Shown here one piece after another: positions 44,347-52,722 of a stretch of DNA of 64,000 nt. Every line of letters starts with the position of its first letter. The stretch's first letter is position 1. Source of the DNA: Fimbriimonadaceae bacterium. GTDB taxonomy: Bacteria; Armatimonadota; Fimbriimonadia; Fimbriimonadales; Fimbriimonadaceae. The notes beneath the pieces are model-generated. The model did no database searches. It saw nothing but the letters and a program-made list of their open reading frames with translations, and had not been told where the DNA came from. The stretch covers positions 328,988 through 392,987 of the forward strand of contig JAHCHO010000005.1 in NCBI GenBank assembly GCA_026129685.1, read 5' to 3'. The translations under genes were made by a program, and so were the position numbers.

Positions 44347-45600
44347 CTAAGGGTAGATGCCGCGGGTCATCGTGGCGTCCGCGACGCGCTTGACGCCAAT
44401 AATGTGGGCGGCCGTGCGCATGTCCGTCTTGTGCTCCGCCATCGCGGCCTGGACCGCGTGGAACGACCGCCGCATGATCCGCTCGAGTTTGTTGTTGACC
44501 TCGCCCTCTTCCCAGAAGAAGTTCTGGAGGTCCTGGACCCACTCGAAGTAGCTCACGACGACGCCGCCCGCGTTGGCCAGAATGTCCGGCACGCACAGAA
44601 TGCCCTTGTCGTTCAGAATGTGGTCGGCCTCGGGGGTCGTCGGGCCGTTCGCGCCCTCGACGATCATCTTGGCCTTCACGTTCCCCGCGTTGTCCCCCCG
44701 AATCTGGGCGGCGATCGCGGACGGAATCAGCACGTCGCACGGCAGGGCGAGCAACTCCTCGTTCGTGATCCGCTCGCAGTCCTTGTATTCCTGGATGCCT
44801 CCGTCGCGACCGGAGTAACGCTCGTAAAGTTCGGCGATGGGGAGGCCCTTCGGGTTGTAGATCGCGCCGCGCGCGTCCGAGACGCCCACGACCGTCGCCC
44901 CGTTGCGTTCGGCGAGCATCGCCGCGACCGAGCCGACGTTGCCGAACCCCTGCACCACCACGGAGCAGTTGCCGAGGTCGATGTTGCAGAGCTTGGCGGC
45001 CTCCTCGGCGGCGACGATGACGCCCCGTCCGGTCGCCTCCTTGCGCCCCTCCGATCCGCCCAGGGCGATCGGCTTACCCGTTACGACGCCTGGAGTGGTG
45101 TGGCCGGCGTGCATCGAAAAGGTGTCCATGATCCACGCCATCACCTGCTCGTTCGTGCCGATGTCCGGGGCGGGGATGTCGGCGCGCTCGCCGATGATGG
45201 CGGTGATCTCGCTCACGAACCGGCGGGTCAGCTTCTCGATCTCCCGCCGCGAGTACTTCTTGACGTTGATTCGGACCGAGCCCTTCGCGCCGCCGTAAGG
45301 GATGTTGACGACCGCGCACTTCCAGGTCATCCACATCGCGAGGGCGGTCGTCTCGTCCAGGTCCACGTCGTGGTGGTAACGGATGCCGCCCTTGGTCGGT
45401 CCCCGGCTCGCGTTGTGTTGGACGCGAAAACCCTCGAAGCACTCCACCTGGCCGTTGTCGAGGACGACCGGGAAGTTCACGATCATCTGGCACTTGGGTC
45501 GGGCCAGAACCGCGTGGAGGCCTTCGTCGAGATCGAGGTAGCGAGCGGCGACCGCCAACTGCTGGCGCGCCATTTCAAGGACGTTGACGTGGTGACTCAT
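44347..45600 (-). CDS. gdhA: Glutamate dehydrogenase (Glu/Leu/Phe/Val family)
   Basis: The 417-residue enzyme has the catalytic domain (FRVQHNASRGPTKGGIRYH, CAVVNIPYGGAKGSV, PAPDIGTNEQVMAWIMDT) and the NAD(P)-binding domain (VVVQGFGNVGSVAA). It interconverts glutamate and 2-oxoglutarate plus ammonia. Its ATG is only 16 bases after the mreD stop in the same direction, without a recognisable Shine-Dalgarno, so it is probably the last gene of the remA-mreBCD transcript. Confidence 0.96.
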   Translation of the reverse strand: MSHHVNVLEMARQQLAVAARYLDLDEGLHAVLARPKCQMIVNFPVVLDNGQVECFEGFRVQHNASRGPTKGGIRYHHDVDLDETTALAMWMTWKCAVVNIPYGGAKGSVRINVKKYSRREIEKLTRRFVSEITAIIGERADIPAPDIGTNEQVMAWIMDTFSMHAGHTTPGVVTGKPIALGGSEGRKEATGRGVIVAAEEAAKLCNIDLGNCSVVVQGFGNVGSVAAMLAERNGATVVGVSDARGAIYNPKGLPIAELYERYSGRDGGIQEYKDCERITNEELLALPCDVLIPSAIAAQIRGDNAGNVKAKMIVEGANGPTTPEADHILNDKGILCVPDILANAGGVVVSYFEWVQDLQNFFWEEGEVNNKLERIMRRSFHAVQAAMAEHKTDMRTAAHIIGVKRVADATMTRGIYP

Positions 45601-45616
45601 GATCGAGACCGGGCGG

Positions 45617-46096
45617 TCACTCGCTGTCCTCGCGAACGGTCCGACGCAACAAGGCGTGGACGGGGATCGCGATCACACCGTTGTACATCGCCGTTCCTAT
45701 TGTAGCGAATAGGTAGCCGACGATCTCGGCCGGTGGGGCCAAGAACATGAAGAGCACCTGCGCCAAAAGTGTGCCGACGGCGGCGTGGAGGAAAACCAAA
45801 AGACCGTGCGGCTCCGCCAGCATCCCCCGCGACCAGCCGCCGCAGAAGCCTGCGAACGCGCGGCTGATCGCGTAGTGAGTCAGGTTGGCGCCCGCCATCC
45901 CGCCCTGAAGGACCCCGGCGACAAACCCCAGCAGACTGCCCCCCGACCGGCGCGCGAGCAGGGACGCGGGCAGGACGACCGCCAGCACGAAATCGGGCGG
46001 GCAGCCGAAAACCGCCATCCGGGGCGATAGAGTGAACTGGAGCGCCGCCGCGATCCAGAGCAGGAGGAGCGAGGCGCCCGTGAACAAGCCTCTCAC
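45617..46096 (-). CDS. mreD: Rod shape-determining protein MreD
   Basis: The 159-residue protein has about five transmembrane helices (LLLLWIAAALQFTL, FVLAVVLPASLLA, LGFVAGVLQGGMAG, LVFLHAAVGTLLAQVLFMFL, GTAMYNGVIAIPVHALL). The GTG start overlaps the mreC stop (GTGA). Weak sequence conservation is normal for MreD; position after mreB and mreC supports the call. Confidence 0.87.
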   Translation of the reverse strand: MRGLFTGASLLLLWIAAALQFTLSPRMAVFGCPPDFVLAVVLPASLLARRSGGSLLGFVAGVLQGGMAGANLTHYAISRAFAGFCGGWSRGMLAEPHGLLVFLHAAVGTLLAQVLFMFLAPPAEIVGYLFATIGTAMYNGVIAIPVHALLRRTVREDSE

Positions 46097-46986
46097 CGGA
46101 TCACCGCCACTTCGCGAACGTCGCTGATCCGCACCCCGGGGAAGACCCGGAGCCGGCGAAGCCCGAACTCGGGGTTGCTTTCCACCTGAATGACCTTGCC
46201 CACCGGAATCCCTCGCGGAATCGCCTCGGAGTACCCGCTGGTGACGATCACGTCGTTCAGATCCACCTTCTGGCTGAGGTCCGTCAGTTCGACGACCATC
46301 ACGTCCCGACCCTCGCCCTTGGCAATGCCGTCCAGGGGCGGGGTGCGAAGGACGATGGTGCCGACCCGGAACTGGGGCGACGAGATGAGGCGAATCTGGC
46401 AACGGGTGGCCTCGACGCTCTGGACCACGCCCAGCAGACCCTCGGGAGTCACCACCGCGAGATCGGGGGCGACCCCGTCGCGCGTGCCGACGCTGAGCGT
46501 CATCCGGTGCTCGTGGGGCGCGAAGCCGATCACCAGCGCCGGGACGCTCGTCCGACCGCCGACTGCGGGCAGGTTCTGGAGTCGGCGCAAGTAATCGACA
46601 TGGGAAACCAGGTCGTCCACCCGCTCGGCGTAGAGGCTCCACTGCAACTCCTGGGCCTTCAGGCGGCGCACCTCCGCCCGGAGGCGGTTCACCTCAAAAA
46701 CGCCGCCGAAGAAGTCCTCGACCGCGTTCGCCGCCCGAAGAATCGGGGTGCCGGGAAGCGACACGAGGGACACCACGAACGAACTGATCGGGTCCACCCG
46801 GTGGGCGTTGCGCGCGTCGGTCTGGACGCGACCGAGAAAGCTGGCGGAGATCACCAGCAGGACGAGGAGGAGCCAGTCGCGGCCCCGGCCCGGCCTTACG
46901 TCTTCGATGACCTCTCCAGCATCTTGCGGATCGCTGGGCTTTCGTGCATCGCTTCGACGACCTTGCCGGTGCCGATCGCGACGCAA
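46093..46986 (-). CDS. mreC: Rod shape-determining protein MreC
   Basis: The protein has a transmembrane helix ([15 protein letters not shown]), a coiled coil (~95-140, [17 protein letters not shown]) and the MreC beta domain ([72 protein letters not shown]). It scaffolds the elongasome in the periplasm. The start is unclear: the only standard codon before the membrane helix is a TTG at 46986, deep inside mreB; a rare ATC after GGAGAGG (near 46910) is an alternative. Confidence 0.9.
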   Translation of the reverse strand: MRRDRHRQGRRSDARKPSDPQDAGEVIEDVRPGRGRDWLLLVLLVISASFLGRVQTDARNAHRVDPISSFVVSLVSLPGTPILRAANAVEDFFGGVFEVNRLRAEVRRLKAQELQWSLYAERVDDLVSHVDYLRRLQNLPAVGGRTSVPALVIGFAPHEHRMTLSVGTRDGVAPDLAVVTPEGLLGVVQSVEATRCQIRLISSPQFRVGTIVLRTPPLDGIAKGEGRDVMVVELTDLSQKVDLNDVIVTSGYSEAIPRGIPVGKVIQVESNPEFGLRRLRVFPGVRISDVREVAVIR

Positions 46987-47960
46987 CTCATCGGGTCGTC
47001 CGCAATATGGACGGGCATCCCCGTTTCGTAAGCGATAAGGTCGTCGAGGCCGCGCAACAGCGCCCCGCCCCCGGCCAGGGTGATGCCGTTGTTCATCGCG
47101 TCCGCCGCGAGTTCGGGCGGGGATGCCTCGAGGGTCAGTTTGACGGCCTCGATGATGGCGTTGAGGGGCTCCGCGATCGCGACGCGGATCTCGTCGCTGT
47201 AGATGATCGCGCTCTTCGGGAGGCCGCTGACGAGGTCGCGTCCCTTCACTTCGACCGAGAGCTCCTGTTCGAGGGCCATGGCGCTCCCGATCGCGATCTT
47301 GGTCTGCTCGGCCGTCCGGTCGCCGATGGCGAGGTTGTAGGCGCGGCGAATGTACGCCACGATCGCGTCGTCGAACTCGTCCCCCGCCACGCGGACGGAC
47401 CGGGAATGCACGATCCCGGCAAGGGAGATGATCGCGACCTCGGTCGTTCCGCCACCAATGTCGACGATCATCGACCCGACCGGCTCTTCGATCGGCAGAC
47501 CGGCGCCGATCGCGGCGGCCATCGGCTCTTCGATGACAAAGGCCTGGGTCGCGCCGGCCTTGCGCGCCGCTTGCAGGACGGCCCGCCGCTCGACTTCGGT
47601 GACGCCGCTCGGGATGCCGATCACGACGGTCTGCCAGAAGATGTTGCGCTTCGAAACCTTCTGGATGAAGTGGCGGAGCATCTTCTCCGTCTGGTCGTAA
47701 TCGGCGATGACCCCGTCCTTCAGCGGACGGACGGCGACGATGTTCGCGGGCGTCCGGCCGAGCATACGCTTGGCCTCCTCGCCGACGGCGAGAACCTCGC
47801 CCGTGTCGCGGTTCACCGCCACGACGCTCGGCTCGCGCACGAGAACGCCTCGGCCCCGGACATGAACGAGGGTGTTGGCCGTGCCAAGATCGATCCCGAT
47901 GTCCCGCGTGAAGGGTTGGATCAGGTTGCGCCAGAACGAAGAGTGGCCGCTACTCCTCAT
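46896..47960 (-). CDS. mreB: Rod shape-determining protein MreB
   Basis: The 354-residue actin-like ATPase has phosphate-1 [38 protein letters not shown], phosphate-2 [24 protein letters not shown] and [19 protein letters not shown]. It polymerises under the membrane and guides wall elongation. Its ATG lies inside the last codons of the RemA-like gene (11-base overlap), so translation is coupled to that gene. Confidence 0.97.
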   Translation of the reverse strand: MRSSGHSSFWRNLIQPFTRDIGIDLGTANTLVHVRGRGVLVREPSVVAVNRDTGEVLAVGEEAKRMLGRTPANIVAVRPLKDGVIADYDQTEKMLRHFIQKVSKRNIFWQTVVIGIPSGVTEVERRAVLQAARKAGATQAFVIEEPMAAAIGAGLPIEEPVGSMIVDIGGGTTEVAIISLAGIVHSRSVRVAGDEFDDAIVAYIRRAYNLAIGDRTAEQTKIAIGSAMALEQELSVEVKGRDLVSGLPKSAIIYSDEIRVAIAEPLNAIIEAVKLTLEASPPELAADAMNNGITLAGGGALLRGLDDLIAYETGMPVHIADDPMSCVAIGTGKVVEAMHESPAIRKMLERSSKT

Positions 47961-48216
47961 CGGGGACCATCTCTCCGGTGTTCAGCCGCTTCGCCAGCGT
48001 TTCTTGCGATATCGCGGAGAGCACCACCTCCTCGCCCGTCGTGAAGAGCACGCTCTTCGTGCGTCGTCCCTGAGTCGCGTCGATGATCTTGCCAGACTTC
48101 CGGAGACTCTGAACAAGCCGTCGCATGGGCGCGGAGTCCGCGCTCACGAGAGCGACGATTTTGTCGGTCATGACATAGTTGTAGAAACCGACGTTCAAAA
48201 CGGCAGGGGTGGACAC
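47950..48216 (-). CDS. remA: RemA-like (DUF370) regulatory protein
   Basis: The 88-residue protein matches RemA/DUF370: [63 protein letters not shown]. In Bacillus, RemA is a ring-forming DNA-binding activator of matrix and osmoprotection genes. Here it heads the mreBCD operon. The GTG at 48216 gives the family N-terminus and has CGGAG eight bases upstream. Confidence 0.88.
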   Translation of the reverse strand: MSTPAVLNVGFYNYVMTDKIVALVSADSAPMRRLVQSLRKSGKIIDATQGRRTKSVLFTTGEEVVLSAISQETLAKRLNTGEMVPDEE

Positions 48217-48300
48217 AGCGAAAGCTCCGCGCGACGCGCGCGCCAATATGACAGAGTGTGCCGTATCGGGTCGCTCGGAAGCAACTCGGATGGTCCTGGG

Positions 48301-48306
48301 TAGTCT
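48301..48306 (+). promoter_or_regulatory. -10-like box TAGTCT six bases before a GTG start
   Basis: TAGTCT followed by CGCGAA and the GTG at 48313; consistent with a leaderless transcript for the HAD gene. The box is weaker than others in the window. Confidence 0.35.
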
Positions 48307-48312
48307 CGCGAA

Positions 48313-49008
48313 GTGACGCCCGCCGCCATCAGTTTCGACTGCGCGAACACCTTGGTCGAGACGCATTGGGACTACGCCGTCCACGGCATGAACTGCGCGC
48401 GCACGATCGGGCTGTCTCCGACCGACGATTGGGAAGCCGCTTATCGCCGGCGGTTCCTCCGATCTCTGCCCGAGTTTCGTTGGGCGAACTTGGGGGGCGA
48501 CCCGAAAAGGGTCACGGCGTTCTGGCGGGCGTTCACCGCCGATTGGGTCGAGGAGGTCGGCCTGCCTACGGCGGTCACGGAAGCGTTGCTGTCGGCATCT
48601 GACGAAGTTCTGTACGGGCCGCAAGCGACCGAGTTCCGGGTCTACGAAGACGTCATGCCGACGCTGGAGGCGCTCCGCGAAAGGGGGGTACGCCTTGCGG
48701 TGCTGAGCAACTGGGATCAGTCGCTCGAGCGGGTGCTCGAGGCGCGCGGATTGCGAGCCTTTTTAGAGGTGGTGGTGGCGTCGCTGGTGATCGGAGTGGA
48801 GAAGCCGTCCCCGGCGATCTTCGAGACCTTGCTCACAGCGTTGGACCTCCCGCCCGGGGCGGTCTGGCACGTCGGGGACAATCCGCTGGACGACGTGCAG
48901 GGAGCGCGCGGGGCAGGATTGCGCGGGTTGCTGATCGACCGTGACCACCGCGACCCCTCCGACTGGGTGCTGACCGACCTGCGGCAGTTGCTCGACCGGA
49001 TCCAATAG
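48313..49008 (+). CDS. HAD superfamily hydrolase
   Basis: The 231-residue protein has HAD motif I as SFDCANTLVE, motif II LAVLSNWD, motif III Lys in GVEKPSPAIF and motif IV HVGDNPLDDVQGA. Motif I keeps the nucleophile Asp, but the second Asp of DxD is Ala, as in some REG-2/haloacid-dehalogenase-like subgroups, so phosphatase activity is not assured. It is 36 bases upstream of menG and may share its transcript. Confidence 0.85.
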   Translation: MTPAAISFDCANTLVETHWDYAVHGMNCARTIGLSPTDDWEAAYRRRFLRSLPEFRWANLGGDPKRVTAFWRAFTADWVEEVGLPTAVTEALLSASDEVLYGPQATEFRVYEDVMPTLEALRERGVRLAVLSNWDQSLERVLEARGLRAFLEVVVASLVIGVEKPSPAIFETLLTALDLPPGAVWHVGDNPLDDVQGARGAGLRGLLIDRDHRDPSDWVLTDLRQLLDRIQ

Positions 49009-49044
49009 CTTTCACTCTTTTCTGAAACTTTGGTATCGTATGGC

Positions 49045-49797
49045 GTGCCCACGACGGCCCAACCTGAATCGTCCCCGGTGACGACGGTCTCGGCGAGCCC
49101 TTGGAACGCCCAGGGGGAGCAGAAGCGTGCGGCCGTGCGCGCGATGTTCGCCGAGATCGCGAACCGCTACGACTTCATGAACGGGCTGATGAGCCTCTCG
49201 CTCCACCGACGGTGGCGTCGGGCCGCGGTCGCCGAGCTACGCCTGGCACCGGGGAGCGTCGCGCTGGACGTCTGTTGTGGGACGGGCGACTTCTTTGCTC
49301 CGCTTCGGGAGAAGGTTGACGCGAGCGGTCGCGTCTTCGGCCTGGATTTCTGCCTCCCGATGCTCGAGCGGGCGACCGCCAAGCCGGGTGGCGACGGCTT
49401 GGGTTTGGCGGACGCGTGCCGGTTGCCGATCCGTGCCGGTTCGGTGGACGCGGTGACGGTGGGCTGGGGGATTCGCAACGTACCGGACGTGGATGGCGCC
49501 CACCGGGAGATCGTGCGCGTGCTCAGAAAGGGTGGTCGGTTCGTGTCCGTCGACATGGCCTTGCCCCGCAACCGGGTCGTACGCGCGCTGAGTCGATTCG
49601 TGGGACAGACTTTGTTGCCTCGGCTGGGCGCGCTGTTCGGAATGCGAACGGCCTACACCTACCTCCCGGAGAGCACCGAGCGGTTCGCCTCTCGAGAAGC
49701 CTTGGCAGAATCCATGCGCCGGGCTGGGCTGGTAGACGTCCACTTCCGCGACCTGTTCTTCGGCAACATCTGCCTGCACGCGGGGTCGAAGCCGTGA
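49045..49797 (+). CDS. menG: Demethylmenaquinone methyltransferase
   Basis: The 250-residue SAM methyltransferase has the UbiE/MenG signatures: RAMFAEIANRYDFMNGLMSL, VALDVCCGTGDFF, GLDFCLPMLERA, DAVTVGWGIRNVPDV and EIVRVLRKGGRFVSVDM. With a long-chain polyprenyl synthase directly downstream, the product is probably menaquinone rather than ubiquinone (inference). The GTG start follows TATCGT by five bases, with no Shine-Dalgarno. Confidence 0.93.
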   Translation: MPTTAQPESSPVTTVSASPWNAQGEQKRAAVRAMFAEIANRYDFMNGLMSLSLHRRWRRAAVAELRLAPGSVALDVCCGTGDFFAPLREKVDASGRVFGLDFCLPMLERATAKPGGDGLGLADACRLPIRAGSVDAVTVGWGIRNVPDVDGAHREIVRVLRKGGRFVSVDMALPRNRVVRALSRFVGQTLLPRLGALFGMRTAYTYLPESTERFASREALAESMRRAGLVDVHFRDLFFGNICLHAGSKP

Positions 49798-50807
49798 GCG
49801 CCTCCCGCCTTTTTGAGTTGGCCCAAGGGCAGGTTGAGCCCGGCCTCATGGCCCAGTTGGGGCGTCACGTCGCGGCGGTCGAGGCGGAACTCGCGCGGCA
49901 GATGGGTTCGCAAGTGCGGCTTGTCGAGGAGGTCGGCACCCACACGTTGCGGGCGGGGGGCAAGCGCCTCCGTCCGGCGTTGGTGGCGATCGTCGCGGAG
50001 GTGACGGGTCGGCCCTACGATCCCGCGCGCGCGGCAAGACTCGGCGCCTGCTTGGAGATGATCCACATGGCGACGCTCATCCACGACGACGTGATCGACC
50101 ATGCCGACACGCGCCGAGGGGCGGCTACCGCCGCCGCCGTGTTCGGCAACACGGCCGCGATCCTGTCCGGCGACGTGCTGCTCGCCAAGGCGATGTCGCT
50201 GCTCGCCCACGATGGCGACCTGGCGATCATCCGGTTGGTCGCCGACATGGTGGTCGAGATGGCGGAGGGCGAGGTCCGCGAGTTGGAGACGCGCGGCGAG
50301 TTCGACCTGAGCGCGAACGCCCATCGCGAGATCATCCGCATGAAAACGGCGGAGTTCATCCGGTCGTGCTGCCAGGTCGGAGCGTTGCTCGCCGGCTTGG
50401 CGACGCCGGAGGTCGAGTCGCTCGGCGCCTACGGATATCACATTGGGATGGCCTTCCAGATCGTGGACGACCTGCTCGACTACGAGGCGGAGACCGCGAC
50501 CCTCGGAAAACAAACCGCCACCGACTTCCGCGAGGGTTGCGCCACCTACCCGCTCATCTTTCTGCGCGACCACCTGACCGAGGCGGAGCGAACCCTCGCG
50601 GAAACGAAGTTCGGCAACGGGGTCACGGACGAGGAGATCTGCCTGATCCGCGAGTGGATGCGCGAGAGAGGGGCCTTCGCCGAGACGCGAGCCCTGGCGA
50701 GCGACCACGTGCGCCTCGCCCGCGCAAGGCTCGAGGACCTCCCGGACGGACCAGGGCGCGCGATGCTGGGGGCGATCGCCGAGTTCATCGTTCAGCGGCG
50801 ATCGTGA
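49794..50807 (+). CDS. Long-chain polyprenyl diphosphate synthase
   Basis: The 337-residue all-helical protein has the GGKRLRPAL motif, first Asp-rich motif LIHDDVIDHAD, GDVLLAKA, and second motif FQIVDDLLDYEAE. This DDxxD pattern matches heptaprenyl/octaprenyl/solanesyl synthases that make the quinone side chain. The GTG overlaps the menG stop (GTGA). Chain length cannot be fixed from sequence by eye. Confidence 0.93.
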   Translation: MSASRLFELAQGQVEPGLMAQLGRHVAAVEAELARQMGSQVRLVEEVGTHTLRAGGKRLRPALVAIVAEVTGRPYDPARAARLGACLEMIHMATLIHDDVIDHADTRRGAATAAAVFGNTAAILSGDVLLAKAMSLLAHDGDLAIIRLVADMVVEMAEGEVRELETRGEFDLSANAHREIIRMKTAEFIRSCCQVGALLAGLATPEVESLGAYGYHIGMAFQIVDDLLDYEAETATLGKQTATDFREGCATYPLIFLRDHLTEAERTLAETKFGNGVTDEEICLIREWMRERGAFAETRALASDHVRLARARLEDLPDGPGRAMLGAIAEFIVQRRS

Positions 50808-51583
50808 AGCGTTACGCTCTGTACGTCTTCGACCTGGACGGCACTCTCTACCGGGGAAGCGAGCCGGTCCCGCACGCCGTGGACGTCGTTCGGACGTTGG
50901 TTCGCGAAGGAGCCCGGGTGCGGTACTTGACCAACAACTCAGGGGTGACCCCGGAGGCCACGACGGCGAAGTTGGCCGCGATGGGATTTCCCGTGGCGCC
51001 GGGCGAGGTGTACACGACGGCGATGGCGGCGGGTCACTTCTGCGCGCGCCATGGCATTCGGGAAGCGTTCGTGGTCGGCGAGCCAGGATTGGTGTCGGTA
51101 CTCCGCTCGGAGGGTGTCGAGGTCGTCAACGCGACGGAGGCCGGCTCGGTCGGCCCTTTCGAGGGTGCGATGGCTCCGGTGACGATCGTGGGAATCTGCC
51201 GCACGTTCACGTACGCGCTGCTCGACGCGGCCCTGCAGCAGATTCGCGGCGGATCGCGCTTCATCGCGACGAACGCGGACGTCACCTACCCGATGGAAGG
51301 GGGGCGGGTTCAGCCGGGAGCGGGAAGCCTCGTTGCGGCGGTCCGGGCTTGCACGAACGTTCAGCCGCAGATTCTGGGCAAGCCGAACCCGTACCTCGTC
51401 GAGTGGATACTCCGGGACGCGGGCCTTTCTCCCCGCGACGCGCTGATGGTCGGCGACCGAATCGACACCGACATCAATTGCGGGATTGCGGCCGGATGCG
51501 ACACCTACCTTGTGTTGACGGGCGTGACCGAAGGGCCACCGACCGAGCAAGCGTTCGGCGCCGACCTTCGCGGTTTGCTCTGA
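50804..51583 (+). CDS. HAD-IIA family hydrolase (NagD/p-nitrophenylphosphatase-like)
   Basis: The 259-residue protein has motif I YVFDLDGTLYRGSEPV, motif II RYLTNNSGVTPE, the HAD-IIA cap, ATNADVTYP, the motif III region LGKPNPYLVEWIL and motif IV MVGDRIDTDINCGIAAGCDT. All catalytic residues are present. It likely dephosphorylates a nucleotide or sugar phosphate. GTGA overlap with the synthase gene places it in the menaquinone operon. Confidence 0.92.
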   Translation: MKRYALYVFDLDGTLYRGSEPVPHAVDVVRTLVREGARVRYLTNNSGVTPEATTAKLAAMGFPVAPGEVYTTAMAAGHFCARHGIREAFVVGEPGLVSVLRSEGVEVVNATEAGSVGPFEGAMAPVTIVGICRTFTYALLDAALQQIRGGSRFIATNADVTYPMEGGRVQPGAGSLVAAVRACTNVQPQILGKPNPYLVEWILRDAGLSPRDALMVGDRIDTDINCGIAAGCDTYLVLTGVTEGPPTEQAFGADLRGLL

Positions 51584-51597
51584 GCCCATTCGCCCGG

Positions 51598-51603
51598 TAG
51601 CAT
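51598..51603 (+). promoter_or_regulatory. -10-like box TAGCAT seven bases before a GTG start
   Basis: TAGCAT is followed by GGCGGGC and the GTG at 51611. The box overlaps an in-frame ATG at 51602, which argues that the GTG is the real start. Confidence 0.4.
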
Positions 51604-51610
51604 GGCGGGC

Positions 51611-52270
51611 GTGATCGTGTTCGTCGTGACCGACTCGCCCGAGAACGCGCGGGACCCCCACTTCTTTCGCTTGGGCACCGACCTGGAGGCGCGGGCGGAC
51701 GACGTCTGCCTGATCGTGCCGTACCATCGGGTCACCCTCGACCTGTTGCGCAAGGCCGAGCCGTGGGCGGTGTTCCACAGCGGGTGCTCGGCCGAGTTTC
51801 ACACCTACGACGTTCTGACCCATCCGCGATACCGCGAGGCCGTCCTCGGTTGGGAAGGGCCGCAGATGGGGTTTTGCGGAGGGTTCCAGATCCTCGCGCG
51901 TTTCTTCGGCAGCACGCTTCGGCACATGGGGCCGGTGCGCGAAGGGGAAGCGGACCACAATCCCTCCTACCATCCGGGCCTGTTCAAGGAGTGGGGCGTC
52001 TACCCGGTGCGAGTCCTCGTTCGCGATCCGATCTTCGAGGGTTTGGACGACGTGATTCGGGTGCAGGAATACCATATGGACGAGGTCGAGGACCTTGGTC
52101 CGGACCTGCAACTGCTGGCGAGTTCGGACCGTTGCCGCGTGCAGGCGTTTCGACACCGCACGCGGCCGATCGTCGCGACCCAGTTCCACCCCGAGCAGTC
52201 GCCGCCGGAGTACCCGGACGGCCTCCGTGTGCTCGACAACTTCATCGGGTCGGCCCGGCGCAGACGATGA
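51611..52270 (+). CDS. Class I glutamine amidotransferase-like protein
   Basis: The 219-residue protein has a GATase1 fold: the nucleophile elbow MGFCGGFQILARFFG and the His-Glu pair in ATQFHPEQSPPEYPDG. A stand-alone GATase without an attached synthase may act on a small gamma-glutamyl compound or serve an unknown partner. An ATG three codons upstream (51602) is possible. ATGA overlap with the next gene. Confidence 0.8.
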   Translation: MIVFVVTDSPENARDPHFFRLGTDLEARADDVCLIVPYHRVTLDLLRKAEPWAVFHSGCSAEFHTYDVLTHPRYREAVLGWEGPQMGFCGGFQILARFFGSTLRHMGPVREGEADHNPSYHPGLFKEWGVYPVRVLVRDPIFEGLDDVIRVQEYHMDEVEDLGPDLQLLASSDRCRVQAFRHRTRPIVATQFHPEQSPPEYPDGLRVLDNFIGSARRRR

Positions 52271-52722
52271 AGGACCATGCGGACGTTGCCGTTCCTGCCC
52301 CGGTCGTGTTCGGGATCGGCCTCGGGGTCGGCTGGTGCCTCGAGCGATGCGCCCCGTTGCCGATCGGATTCGAGGGGCGCCTATGGGTAGGGTTGGCGCT
52401 GATCGGGCTCGGCTTGGTGCCTTCGCTGGTGGCCGTCGCCGACCTGATGCGCGCCAAAACGGCGGTGTTGCCCCACCATCGAACGACCGCCCTGCGGACG
52501 AGCGGCGTGTACGCGATCACCCGGAACCCGATCTACCTCGGGATGGCGGTCGCGTACGGCGGCGCCGGCCTTTCGCTGGGCTCAAGTTGGGCGCTCGGGG
52601 CGCTGGTTCCGGTGATCGCCGTGATGAACCGTTGGGTGATCGCGCGCGAGGAGAGGTACTTAGCTCGTCTGTTCGGCGCGGAGTACGAGACGTACCGACG
52701 TCGCGTGCGGCGCTGGCTCTAG
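52267..52722 (+). CDS. Isoprenylcysteine carboxyl methyltransferase-like membrane protein
   Basis: The 151-residue protein has three or four membrane helices and the ICMT/PEMT signature: TSGVYAITRNPIYLGMAVAYGGA and the C-terminal EERYLARLFGAEYETYRRRVRRWL. Bacterial members methylate small lipids or remain uncharacterised. Location at the end of a polyprenyl/quinone operon hints at an isoprenoid substrate (inference). It is convergent with the next gene and overlaps it by four bases. Confidence 0.83.
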   Translation: MKDHADVAVPAPVVFGIGLGVGWCLERCAPLPIGFEGRLWVGLALIGLGLVPSLVAVADLMRAKTAVLPHHRTTALRTSGVYAITRNPIYLGMAVAYGGAGLSLGSSWALGALVPVIAVMNRWVIAREERYLARLFGAEYETYRRRVRRWL

